IMG/VR virus record: IMGVR_UViG_3300036985_002246
Span: 1-64,000 of that record
Reading direction: 5' to 3' (one strand)
DNA length: 64,000 nucleotides
Source: a virus
The position numbers and the translations under genes are program-made. This document shows, one piece after another, positions 1-7,264 of this stretch. The notes under the pieces were generated by a model. It had not been told where the DNA came from. It worked only from the letters and a program-made list of their open reading frames with translations, and ran no database searches. Numbering within the stretch: position 1 is the stretch's first letter; every line of letters starts with the position of its first letter.

Positions 1-96
1 AGGGCTCCCTCAGGACAGGGCTCCCTCAGGACAGGGCTCCCTCAGGACAGGGCTCCCTCAGGACAGGGCTCCCTCAGGGCAGGGCTCCCTCAGGGC
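1..96. repeat. 16-bp tandem repeat array
   Basis: Six head-to-tail copies of a 16-bp unit (AGGGCTCCCTCAGGAC) fill bases 1-96. The first four end in GGAC and the last two in GGGC, and a degenerate remnant continues to about 106. The array is cut by the window edge, so its true length is unknown. Whether it marks a genome end, a replication or packaging site, or a contig-end artefact cannot be decided from the sequence. Confidence 0.9.
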
Positions 97-315
97 AGGG
101 GCAGGGAGCAGGCCCGAAGAGGCGAACTCGACGCCCCTGTCTGGTCCTGAAAGCTGCCGAAAACTGAACCGGCACTGATTCCGTTCAGATCAAAAGAGCG
201 CAATGGTTTTTCCCGGTGCAATCCTGCCGGGCAGTTTTCCAACCCGACGGAGTGAGACTCGCGTCGCGGACAGATTGACAGACCCCAGACCCAACCCGAC
301 CAAGGAGACGGCACT
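97..315. other. Non-coding region upstream of the sigma-like gene
   Basis: No convincing gene lies here. The region holds a TGAACCGGC motif at 165-173 that recurs upstream of the next gene at 1214-1222, and a good Shine-Dalgarno (AAGGAG) about 8 bases before the ATG at 316. It probably carries the promoter of the first gene, but the 19-bp-spaced element found elsewhere in the window is absent. Confidence 0.5.
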
Positions 316-1122
316 ATGATCGCGGCACAAGTTCTTCAGGCCACTGGCCTGCCCAATCTCACACCTGGGTTCGAGACGTGGTTCCAGCCGAGTGGTCTCC
401 CGGACTTCACGGGGATCTGGGGCACACCCCCAGCAACACGGCGTGCTCCCAGGAAGGCCCCCTCTCAGAGGAGCCTGCCCACGCTGCGCTCGAAGGAGAA
501 GGGTGAGCCTGCTGTCTCACTGCTTCGGCTGATCGACACCAATCTCTCCCGGAGGTCTCTGCCGACCCGCCCAGGGGAACAGCCTGCCAAGGGGATCGAC
601 CTGACTGTCCGTGGGGTCGAGGTCAGGAAGCTGTTCTACGCTGCGTTCGCTCGGGGGCTGGTCAAGGACGGCTACGACCCGGAGGAGGCCCTCCAGGAAG
701 TCTACCGGGGACTGCTCGCTCGCAATCTGGGTAAGTGCCCCTTCGACGCCAGCAAGTCGAGCTTCGGCCACTACGTCCATATTGTGACGCGGTGCGTCCT
801 GGCCAACTACATTCGCAAGGAGAAGCGCAGGCTCGCCCACGAGTCGGGTGAGTCCCAGCTAGGCTCCCCCGGAGAGAGCAACAGCTTCTCGATCCAAGAG
901 GCCCCCGACCGCCGCACCGGCACCATGATCGAACCTGGCTCAATCGAAGAACTGTCGGTCAGTATCGCGGGTGCTACTGGCTCAGACGTGATACAGGTAC
1001 GGGGCGCGCTCCAGTTGCTGGCGGACGGCCACCCTCGTCGGAAGGTGTGCGCTCTGCTCCAGGTGCAGCCGTCCTGGCTCGACGAAGTTCTTCGTGGGGC
1101 TCGGGCCTACCTGGTTGGTTGA
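316..1122 (+). CDS. Sigma-70-like (ECF-type) RNA polymerase sigma factor
   Basis: A 268-aa protein. Residues about 105-172 match sigma region 2: an acidic EEALQEVYRGLLARN helix, a FDASKSSFGHYVHIVTR segment (compare F(D/N)P.RG.F..YL..I.R of ECF sigmas) and a basic end (NYIRKEKRR). Residues about 223-265 look like a short region 4 helix-turn-helix (RKVCALLQVQPSWLDEVLRGAR). The first 100 residues are low-complexity and unlike known sigmas. It is preceded by AAGGAG and followed by two XRE regulators. It could redirect host RNA polymerase to phage promoters; the 18-copy element in this window is a candidate target, by inference only. A role in DNA binding without polymerase is the alternative. Confidence 0.65.
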   Translation: MIAAQVLQATGLPNLTPGFETWFQPSGLPDFTGIWGTPPATRRAPRKAPSQRSLPTLRSKEKGEPAVSLLRLIDTNLSRRSLPTRPGEQPAKGIDLTVRGVEVRKLFYAAFARGLVKDGYDPEEALQEVYRGLLARNLGKCPFDASKSSFGHYVHIVTRCVLANYIRKEKRRLAHESGESQLGSPGESNSFSIQEAPDRRTGTMIEPGSIEELSVSIAGATGSDVIQVRGALQLLADGHPRRKVCALLQVQPSWLDEVLRGARAYLVG

Positions 1123-1239
1123 GCCAGTGACCCGCCAGGCCCCCCAGGGCAAGAATCTGTGGAACCGTTTGAAAGACTTACTGGGGGGACCCTAGGGGTC
1201 AAAAAAGCCAGATTGAACCGGCGTCGATTTTGGCACCCT

Positions 1240-1252
1240 CGATTTCAAATCG
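1240..1252. promoter_or_regulatory. Palindrome upstream of XRE regulator, putative operator
   Basis: CGATTTCAAATCG is a perfect 6+1+6 palindrome, about 150 bases upstream of the regulator start at 1401. A half-site-like CGATTT sits at 1224-1229. A related palindrome (GATTC-A-GAATC) lies upstream of the paralogous regulator at 2303. The common core GATTY-N-RAATC suggests autoregulatory operators, but only two copies were seen. Confidence 0.4.
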
Positions 1253-1400
1253 GGTTTGGAACCGGGAGCGGGGCAGGGTCTGGGGCTCCGCCCTGCACCC
1301 TGCCCCCGTAGCTGTTGCCCATAGCTGAACTGTGTCTGCCCCGGTCCCTGTGCCTGGCCATTGGCGTAAGGGGTGGAACCCTCACCCAATCGGACGGCAC

Positions 1401-2132
1401 ATGACTGAGACTGTGACCAGAACGCTCCAAGGGCAGGTCGCCAAGCTGATCCTCCAGAAGCGCCGCGAGGCTGCCCTCAAGCAGAAGGAACTCGGCGCAC
1501 TCCTCGGGCACGATCCCAAGAGCATTGCCGCCCAAGCCATGGTCTCCGACTGGGAGCGCGGGGTCCGGCCAATCTACCTCGAATCGGCTCAGAGGAGGAG
1601 CCTCGCGAAGTTCCTCGGCCTCACTGAGGTCGAACTGAACACCATGCTCCGGAAGGACGCCACCGCCCGGAAGAGGTGGTCCCGCCGCAACGACCGTCGC
1701 ATGACCAGGCCAGCGCCTCCAGACCAGGTGACTGCCCCGGTGCCTCCGGCTCCTGTGCCTCCGGCTCCTGTGCCTCCGGCTCCTGTGCCTGCTCCGAAGG
1801 TCGTGGTGACCAGGAAGACTGTGGCTGCTCCGGCTGCTCAGGAGGCTCCGGTCTTCAGCAAGCTCCGGGCTGCTGTCGCTGAGGGTAGGTCTGCCGCTGC
1901 TCCTGTGCCTGCTGCTGCGCCCGTGAGTTGGCCGTGGCGGGCCGAGCAGAGTGCTCGGGTGGTGGACCGGACCTCGCCTCGGTCTCTGCTGCTGCTCGCG
2001 CTCATGTCGGAGGACCCTCACTTCAAGGGGATCAGCCCGACTGCGGTCCTCAGGCTCATGGACAAGCTCGCCCGCGTCGAGGCCACCCTCCATGAGTCTG
2101 AGCAGCGGGAGGGTTCCCCTCGGAGCCCCTAG
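1401..2132 (+). CDS. XRE-family helix-turn-helix regulator (paralogue 1)
   Basis: A 243-aa protein taken from the ATG at 1401, because that start aligns with the paralogue at 2303. Residues 8-75 form a Cro/CI-type HTH (GQVAKLILQKRREAALKQKE ... VSDWERGVRPI ... LAKFLGLTEVELN). A linker carries a VPPAP repeat (about residues 113-129) encoded by three near-identical 15-bp DNA repeats. The C-terminal half is Ala/Val-rich, ending in a helical segment (PTAVLRLMDKLARVEATLHESEQ). It probably controls its own operon; the palindrome at 1240-1252 is a candidate site. Confidence 0.75.
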   Translation: MTETVTRTLQGQVAKLILQKRREAALKQKELGALLGHDPKSIAAQAMVSDWERGVRPIYLESAQRRSLAKFLGLTEVELNTMLRKDATARKRWSRRNDRRMTRPAPPDQVTAPVPPAPVPPAPVPPAPVPAPKVVVTRKTVAAPAAQEAPVFSKLRAAVAEGRSAAAPVPAAAPVSWPWRAEQSARVVDRTSPRSLLLLALMSEDPHFKGISPTAVLRLMDKLARVEATLHESEQREGSPRSP

Positions 2133-2166
2133 AACCGCTGGGTAACTTTTCTGGGATCGGGTCCTT

Positions 2167-2177
2167 GATTCAGAATC
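2167..2177. promoter_or_regulatory. Palindrome upstream of second XRE regulator
   Basis: GATTCAGAATC, a 5+1+5 palindrome in the 170-bp gap before the second XRE gene. It resembles the palindrome at 1240-1252 (shared GATTY-N-RAATC core). Function is inferred from position only. Confidence 0.35.
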
Positions 2178-2302
2178 CCTCTGTGGGGTCCGGGGCGAAA
2201 TTCTTGGGGTAGCGTCTGGATTGGGTGGTTAGGCGTAACCTCTGTGATACCGGGACTGCGTACCCCTCAACCAGAGCGGTCCCTGGGGAGATTGGAAGAC
2301 AC

Positions 2303-3031
2303 ATGGCAAAGTCAGTTCAGGGTCAGGTAGCGAAGCTGTTGGTGGCGTACCGGACGGCAGCAGGTCTGTCGCAGACGGAGCTAGCCCAGAAGATCGGTCT
2401 TCAGGGCTCGGGCTCTCAGGTCCGCGTCTCCTACTGGGAGCGTGGGGTCTACGGGGTCAGCGCGGAGCCGAAGGTGCTCAAGACCCTCGCCAAGCTCCTC
2501 GGGCTGAGCCTCGACGACCTGAACAAGAAGATCGCCTCCGACGAGAGGGCACGTCTCCCCCTCAAGAAGTCTCGCGGTGCCGCCAAGAAGGCCGCCAAGT
2601 CCGCCGCTGCTGAGGAGGCTCCTGCGACGGTGGACCAGAAGGCGGTCGAGACGTACCTCAAGGGAGAGGTCGCCCTCCAGGCGGCTCAGGGGGTCAAGAC
2701 GCTCAAGACCGAGTTCAAGAACCCGGCAAAGGCTCCCCCCACAATTCCCCCGTCGCTCGTCTCAGGTGCGAGCGCGCCCGTCAGTGAGCGAGTCGCTGAA
2801 CTCACGGAGCTTCTCAATCTCCCCGTCGAGATCCCCACCAAGGCTGTGGCAGTCCCCTCCATGTCCAACGGGCTCTCCGCCCAGGAGCACCTCGCCGCTG
2901 CACTGCTCTCCGGAGAAGGCTCCGACATGAGCCCCGCCCGGTTCGTCAGGCTCGCCGAGCAGTACCGCAGGCTCTCCCACGCACTCTCCGAGCAGAGGCA
3001 GCTTCTCGCCCGCCCAGAATCCCGGCTGTGA
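2303..3031 (+). CDS. XRE-family helix-turn-helix regulator (paralogue 2)
   Basis: 242 aa. The start at 2303 (MAKSVQGQVAKLL) follows a GGGGAG about 13 bases upstream. The N-terminal HTH (SQTELAQKIGL ... VSYWERGVYGV ... LAKLLGLSLDDLNKKI) is closely similar to the upstream regulator, indicating gene duplication. The linker is Lys/Ala-rich (about residues 82-105). The C-terminus ends in a helical segment (PARFVRLAEQYRRLSHALSEQRQL) comparable in position to the end of paralogue 1, perhaps for oligomerisation. The next gene overlaps its stop by GTGA. Confidence 0.75.
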   Translation: MAKSVQGQVAKLLVAYRTAAGLSQTELAQKIGLQGSGSQVRVSYWERGVYGVSAEPKVLKTLAKLLGLSLDDLNKKIASDERARLPLKKSRGAAKKAAKSAAAEEAPATVDQKAVETYLKGEVALQAAQGVKTLKTEFKNPAKAPPTIPPSLVSGASAPVSERVAELTELLNLPVEIPTKAVAVPSMSNGLSAQEHLAAALLSGEGSDMSPARFVRLAEQYRRLSHALSEQRQLLARPESRL

Positions 3032-3294
3032 CCGACCGCCGGGAGTACAACCCCCAAACCTGCCTGACCGCCCGCGAACTCCGGGAGGTCTGGGGGTTGT
3101 CAATCCCGGAATCGATCCCCGACGCAGCCTGGGTCTCCCGCACCGACATGAACGTCTCCTTGGAGGACGTTCATGACGGGGAAGCCGGAGACAAGAACCT
3201 CGTCCTCAACTTCAGAGTCGAGTTCCACCGGCCCTTCGAGTGGATCGAGGCGTCCTTCGTGATCGGACCCGGTGCAAACCATGACGAAGGCTGA
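3028..3294 (+). CDS. Small phage protein of unknown function
   Basis: 88 aa from a GTG overlapping the previous stop (GTGA), showing translational coupling. It contains a helical LTARELREVWG segment and an acidic central part. It overlaps the next gene by 14 bases. No family recognised. Confidence 0.6.
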   Translation: MTDRREYNPQTCLTARELREVWGLSIPESIPDAAWVSRTDMNVSLEDVHDGEAGDKNLVLNFRVEFHRPFEWIEASFVIGPGANHDEG

Positions 3295-3544
3295 ACAGGT
3301 CAGGGAGACCCTCACAGAGGAGAACCCCAACGCCCTCTTCGCTGACGGACTCGACGAAGCCCTCGTCGGCGTCGCCCGACGCTGCGGTCAACCCACGCTC
3401 GCCGTCTACGACTACGAGAAGGTCGTGGAGGTCTTCGTGGGGCAGGGCATGACCTACGAAGACGCCGTCGAGTGGGTCGAGTTCAACGTCGTCGGAGCTT
3501 GGTTCGGGGAAAACACCCCCGTCTGGCTCTGCCGACCCGAGTGA
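3281..3544 (+). CDS. Conserved phage hypothetical protein (NVVGAW family)
   Basis: 87 aa from the ATG at 3281. The sequence FADGLDEALVGVARRCGQP, AVYDYEKVVEVF and EDAVEWVEFNVVGAW is typical of a small protein family I recognise from many phages and plasmids with no assigned function. It sits in the tightly packed + operon. Confidence 0.8.
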   Translation: MTKAEQVRETLTEENPNALFADGLDEALVGVARRCGQPTLAVYDYEKVVEVFVGQGMTYEDAVEWVEFNVVGAWFGENTPVWLCRPE

Positions 3545-3547
3545 GAC

Positions 3548-3727
3548 GTGCCCTACCGAACAGCCCCAGTCCTGAGTGCTGCTGACCTGCTCAGGCAAGA
3601 GGCCGCTGAGATCCGCGACCAGTGGACTAGCAGGGCTGAGTCCTTCGCTCGGTGCGTCTCCCTCGGCCATGCCGGTGACCTGGAGAAGCGCGCACGAGTG
3701 CTCGACGCCGAAGAGAGATCGGAGTAA
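3548..3727 (+). CDS. Small hypothetical protein
   Basis: 59 aa from a GTG four bases after the previous stop, ending eight bases before the next start. The product (begins MPYRTAPVLSAADLLRQEAA) is helical and charged. It fills exactly the space between two real genes in a continuous operon, which is the main support. No family recognised. Confidence 0.55.
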   Translation: MPYRTAPVLSAADLLRQEAAEIRDQWTSRAESFARCVSLGHAGDLEKRARVLDAEERSE

Positions 3728-3734
3728 CTCGACC

Positions 3735-4091
3735 ATGTCTGACAACGACGGTGTTTCCGGGGCAGCCTCAATCCTGGCGGCTGAGGACCGGAGGATCTCG
3801 TTCATGCTCCTCCTGCTCGACCGGCTCCACGGAGACGTGGACTTCGCCATGCTCAATCCTCGGGATTACACCGAGTACGTCATGCTTTCCATGGACAAGG
3901 ATTGCTATGAGCCGGAGACGCGGGCCACTGGTATCGCTGCGGGGTTCATGGGCACCTGGTTCTCTAAGGGACTCACTCGGGCAATCTTCGTCCAGAAGGA
4001 CATTGCTCGGGGACTGATCCTCACTGGGAAGAAGGAGAACCTCGCTGAGCACATGACTCCCCGTGGGTTCTCCCCAATCGGTGGGACATGA
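3735..4091 (+). CDS. Hypothetical protein
   Basis: 118 aa from ATG 3735 (MSDNDGVSGAAS). Mostly helical with a hydrophobic stretch (FMLLLLDRL) that is too short for a membrane span. The next gene overlaps its stop by ATGA. No family recognised. Confidence 0.65.
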   Translation: MSDNDGVSGAASILAAEDRRISFMLLLLDRLHGDVDFAMLNPRDYTEYVMLSMDKDCYEPETRATGIAAGFMGTWFSKGLTRAIFVQKDIARGLILTGKKENLAEHMTPRGFSPIGGT

Positions 4092-4849
4092 GGCCGCACC
4101 TCTGCACCCAATGCCACTACCGGAACTCAACCTACCTCGGGCAGGTCGAGTTGACGGCAAGCTGTGACCACCCGGCCCTGCAACCTGAGGGTCGCGACCT
4201 CACCGTGACCGAGTTCCACGCCCCTGACTGGTGCCCCCTCGGATTGGTCCAGCCGATCAAGCGTGGGTTGATCGACTTGCCCGAGAACCCCTCCGTGGAG
4301 CTTCCTGTGGTGGACACACTCGGGAAGGCGCTCGCTGAGTGGGCCGTGCGCGGGAACCTGGTCCACGAGGACAAGCCCGACCCCCGCGTCCCCGTCCTCG
4401 TCGTCGAGGGCACCCAGGTCGCTGCCCTGTCGCTCCTCGACCGCACTGCCGTGTACGGGGACCCGTCCGTGATCCAGGACGAAGCCTACAATCTCGACCG
4501 GAACGACCCGGACTTCAATCTGAAAGTCCGCGAGGCCGCCCTTCAGTACGAGAAGGACTTCCAGCGCCTGGTGGACAGCGAGTTTGACCACGGGAGGAAG
4601 GAAGCCTACCTGGCCTCTGAGCCCAAGTCCGTGGGTGGGTTCACCGAGCGTGGTGAGATCCCCGTCACACCTCTCCCTGACGGGCAAAAGACCGTCGGCT
4701 GGTTCGCCTACCTGAACAAGAACCACGACCCCTGCCTGCACCGTGGCCCCGAGTGCAACTGCGTCTGCCACGCTCGCCCAATCCTTCACGACCGGGCGTG
4801 CTGCAAGCCGTGCCCCGAGTGCGGGTTCCGGACCCCCACGGAGACCTAG
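4088..4849 (+). CDS. Cys-rich putative zinc-binding protein
   Basis: 253 aa with cysteine clusters at both ends: CTQCHYRN...SCDHP...WCPL within the first 60 residues, and CLHRGPECNCVCHAR...CCKPCPECGFR at the C-terminus. The middle (residues about 70-200) is acidic and helical. The pattern suggests two zinc-binding modules around an unknown core. ATGA overlap with the previous gene. Confidence 0.65.
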   Translation: MRPHLCTQCHYRNSTYLGQVELTASCDHPALQPEGRDLTVTEFHAPDWCPLGLVQPIKRGLIDLPENPSVELPVVDTLGKALAEWAVRGNLVHEDKPDPRVPVLVVEGTQVAALSLLDRTAVYGDPSVIQDEAYNLDRNDPDFNLKVREAALQYEKDFQRLVDSEFDHGRKEAYLASEPKSVGGFTERGEIPVTPLPDGQKTVGWFAYLNKNHDPCLHRGPECNCVCHARPILHDRACCKPCPECGFRTPTET

Positions 4850-5067
4850 TGAAGCGCAAGTCCTCGAAGCTCAAGTCGGTCAAAGCCCGTGCGTGGGAGT
4901 TCGCCGCTCAACTCCTGGAGTGGCACGCCCGTGCTGACCGTGGGGGTGTGACCCCTGACCTGTCATTTCTGCCGGAGCTTGAGCACATTCGAGTAGCCGT
5001 GGTCCCAGCACTCAAGCGGCGGGCAGAGATCGTCGAACGCAACCAATCCAAGCGAAAGTCCCAATGA
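4849..5067 (+). CDS. Small basic hypothetical protein
   Basis: 72 aa from the GTG at 4849, which shares a base with the previous TAG. Lys/Arg-rich at both ends with a central EFAAQLLEWHARADRGG helix, so nucleic-acid association is possible but unproven. The stop overlaps the next ATG. Confidence 0.6.
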   Translation: MKRKSSKLKSVKARAWEFAAQLLEWHARADRGGVTPDLSFLPELEHIRVAVVPALKRRAEIVERNQSKRKSQ

Positions 5068-5420
5068 CGACCCGGCGTAGCGACCACCCCACCTGTCAAT
5101 ACTGCGGCACGCCGCTTCCCTTCCAGACGCTGAAGGGCACGGCGATCCAAATCGTGGGGGACTGCCCCAGGGACTCGTGCCCGAACCCAGAGCGGTTCGC
5201 AAGGGAGCGCCAAGAGGCGTTTAGCTTCTACGCCCGTGTGCTCGGGGCTCTCCTTCTCACAGGATTGGGCCTCGCCGCGTACTGCCTCTTCACCTTGAAG
5301 TTGGAGCAGACCATGGCGCAGGATTGCAGAGATCGTGGTGGGGAGTGGGCTCCCGTCAGAGGGGGTATCCTTGGACTCCCGACTGGGACTGGTGTCTGCG
5401 CTGAACACGGGAGACGGTGA
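5064..5420 (+). CDS. Small zinc-ribbon membrane protein
   Basis: 118 aa. An N-terminal CQYCGTPLPF...CPRDSCPNPERF cluster looks like a zinc ribbon. A transmembrane segment follows at about residues 58-78 (VLGALLLTGLGLAAYCLFTL), then a short tail with two cysteines. Likely inner-membrane; function unknown. Confidence 0.6.
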   Translation: MTTRRSDHPTCQYCGTPLPFQTLKGTAIQIVGDCPRDSCPNPERFARERQEAFSFYARVLGALLLTGLGLAAYCLFTLKLEQTMAQDCRDRGGEWAPVRGGILGLPTGTGVCAEHGRR

Positions 5421-5427
5421 GACCAAT

Positions 5428-5805
5428 ATGCTGTGTGTGAAGACGAAGCTCCGTCCCTCTGGTATCCACGGGGTCGGGTTGTTCGCTGACGAGCCGATCG
5501 TAGCTGGCACGATCGTGTGGAAGTTCGACGAGGGGCTCGACCAGAGGTTCTCGGAGGGGTTCTACGCCACGCGGAACGCCATGCTCAAGGAGTTCCTGTT
5601 CACCTATGCGTGGCTCGACGCGAGCGGGTGGATCCTCTGCGCTGACGACGCACGGTTCGTGAACCACTCGGCGCTCCCCAATCTCGGGGGAGGAAAGGCC
5701 CTCGTGTCAATCGCCCTCAGGGACATTTACCTCGGTGAGGAACTCACGGAGGACTACGAGACGTTCGACCTCGACTTCCCCGCCTACGAAAAGACCCTGC
5801 TGTGA
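5428..5805 (+). CDS. SET-domain protein
   Basis: 125 aa from ATG 5428. It carries SET hallmarks in order: SGIHGVGLFADEPIVAGTIV near the N-terminus, ARFVNHSALPNL (compare RF(I/V)NHSC.PN) and ALRDIYLGEELTEDYETF (compare A.RDI..GEELT.DY). SET domains transfer methyl groups to lysines; the compact form in phages is of unknown target. The canonical NHSC cysteine is alanine here. A second, divergent SET protein is at 42690. Confidence 0.8.
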   Translation: MLCVKTKLRPSGIHGVGLFADEPIVAGTIVWKFDEGLDQRFSEGFYATRNAMLKEFLFTYAWLDASGWILCADDARFVNHSALPNLGGGKALVSIALRDIYLGEELTEDYETFDLDFPAYEKTLL

Positions 5806-6008
5806 CCACCAAGAAGGAAATGCTGGTCAATCTCTGGGTCGCCCAGAAGCTCGAAGACCTCGCTGTTCAGGTCAGGGCGGGGAACCTCACTCGCCTGGAG
5901 TTCAACTGGCAGGGCGGGGAGGACTTCGACCTGAAGTTCACCCCGATCCACCCCATGACGGTTATCTCCATTCCGCTCGTCGTGGACGCAAAGGAAACTT
6001 CCGAGTGA
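5802..6008 (+). CDS. Small hypothetical protein
   Basis: 68 aa from GTG overlapping the SET gene stop (GTGA) and itself overlapped by the methyltransferase start (GTGA). Contains VAQKLEDLAVQVRAGNLTRLEFNW. Unknown function, possibly linked with the methyltransferase it precedes. Confidence 0.6.
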   Translation: MTTKKEMLVNLWVAQKLEDLAVQVRAGNLTRLEFNWQGGEDFDLKFTPIHPMTVISIPLVVDAKETSE

Positions 6009-7264
6009 CCCTCCCTCAGTACACGCTCGCTCAGCAGGATTGCGTGACGTGGCTCAAGACCCTCCCTGACGAGTCTGTGGACCTCGTGGTCACCGACTAC
6101 GCCTACGAGTCCCTGGAGAAGCACCGGGCGACGGGCACGACTACCCGGCTCAAGGTGAGTGACGGCTCCTCGAACGAGTGGTTCGAGATCTTCCGGAACG
6201 TCCGTGTGCCTGGCCTGCTCACCGAGCTTTTCCGGGTCATGAAGAAGGACTCCCACCTCTACATGATCTCCGACCAGGAGACTATGATTGACGTGGTCCG
6301 CCCAATGGGCCGGGCCGCCGGGTTCACCTTCTGGAAGTCGATCGCCTGGGTCAAGACCAAGGGGAAGGCCGCCGAGATCGACCTCGACGCTGACCTGACG
6401 GCGGACCAGGTCAAGATCGGAATGGGCTACCACTGGCGCAACTCGAAGGAGGAGGTCTCCTTCCTGGAGAAGGGCAAGCGCAAGCTCAACTTCCTCGGCT
6501 GGCCTGACGTGCTCCCTGCACCCCGAGTGGACAGAGGTTGTCAATGCGAGAAGCCAACGTGGATTTCCTCAGCACTCCTTGGGGAAGGGCTCGCCCAAAC
6601 ACAAAAGGATACCTCCAGGTCAAGTGCGGTGGGAGACTCAAACTCGTCCATGTCCTCATGTGGGAGCGGCACCACGGACCCGTCCCCTGCGGGTTCAACG
6701 TCCACCACAGGAACGAGAACAAGAGAGATTGGGGGATTGAGAACCTCGAACTCCTCTCCCTCACCGACCACAAGAGACACCACTCCAAGTCCTGTGAACT
6801 CAGGGGTGGGACTTGGTGGGAACGCTGCCTTGTCTGTGGTGAGTTCAAACCCCTTGACGACTCAAACTGGTACTTCACCAAGCGAAGCCAGCAATCTTGG
6901 CCACTCTCACGGTGCCGACCCTGCCACTCCAGGTACGCCGTCGAATGCAAGCAGCGACGACGTGTGCGTGCTTTGCGGAAGGACTAGGAAGCCCTGGCCC
7001 ACGGAGAAGCCGGTGTCGCTGCTGTCCAAGCTGATCGAGAACTCAAGCTCTCCCGGCGAGCTAGTGATCGACCCGTTCATGGGGAGTGGCTCCTGCGGCG
7101 AGGCCGCCCTCCGATTGGGCCGGAACTTCGCCGGGTGTGACCTCTCCGACAGGGCGCTCCAGACGGCTCGCGCCAGGCTCGCGCGCCTCGGCACAGAGGT
7201 GGCCCTCCCCCTGCGGGATACCTCCTTCGAGGAAATGTTCGGGGTGTCTCTCAATGAAGCCTGA
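6005..7264 (+). CDS. Beta-class DNA methyltransferase with an in-frame insertion
   Basis: 419 codons from GTG 6005. Motif IV lies at residues 31-34 within VVTDYAYESLEKH, where relatives have DPPY or DPAY. Motif I-like DPFMGSGSCGEAAL is near residue 356, giving the beta order of N4/N6 amino-methyltransferases. Between residues about 176 and 327 (bases 6530-6985) the frame becomes a Ser/Thr-rich low-complexity stretch unlike any methyltransferase. This is the out-of-frame reading of an inserted HNH endonuclease gene (6544-6987). Without it, the protein would be about 267 aa, a normal length, joining LPAPRV directly to PWPTEKPVSLL. Whether the insert is translated through, spliced, or inactivating is open. 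Confidence 0.8.
   Translation: MTLPQYTLAQQDCVTWLKTLPDESVDLVVTDYAYESLEKHRATGTTTRLKVSDGSSNEWFEIFRNVRVPGLLTELFRVMKKDSHLYMISDQETMIDVVRPMGRAAGFTFWKSIAWVKTKGKAAEIDLDADLTADQVKIGMGYHWRNSKEEVSFLEKGKRKLNFLGWPDVLPAPRVDRGCQCEKPTWISSALLGEGLAQTQKDTSRSSAVGDSNSSMSSCGSGTTDPSPAGSTSTTGTRTREIGGLRTSNSSPSPTTRDTTPSPVNSGVGLGGNAALSVVSSNPLTTQTGTSPSEASNLGHSHGADPATPGTPSNASSDDVCVLCGRTRKPWPTEKPVSLLSKLIENSSSPGELVIDPFMGSGSCGEAALRLGRNFAGCDLSDRALQTARARLARLGTEVALPLRDTSFEEMFGVSLNEA
6544..6987 (+). CDS. HNH homing-type endonuclease nested in the methyltransferase frame
   Basis: 147 aa, ATG 6544 after AGAGG. The HNH core is clear: LVHVLMWERHHGPVPCGFNV-HHRNENKRDW-IENLELLSLTDHKRHH. An N-terminal NTKGYLQVKCGG segment is typical of phage HNH homing enzymes. 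The C-terminal half adds a four-cysteine cluster (CLVCGEF ... CRPCHS), likely zinc-binding. It lies one frame off the surrounding methyltransferase gene, and its stop coincides with the point where methyltransferase homology resumes, so the mobile unit is essentially the endonuclease gene plus its ribosome site. Confidence 0.85.
   Translation: MREANVDFLSTPWGRARPNTKGYLQVKCGGRLKLVHVLMWERHHGPVPCGFNVHHRNENKRDWGIENLELLSLTDHKRHHSKSCELRGGTWWERCLVCGEFKPLDDSNWYFTKRSQQSWPLSRCRPCHSRYAVECKQRRRVRALRKD

Noticed and set aside
1185-1206. Terminator at GACCC-TAG-GGGTC followed by AAAAAA
   Set aside because: The run is A on the + strand and precedes the hairpin on the other strand, so it does not fit an intrinsic terminator in either direction.
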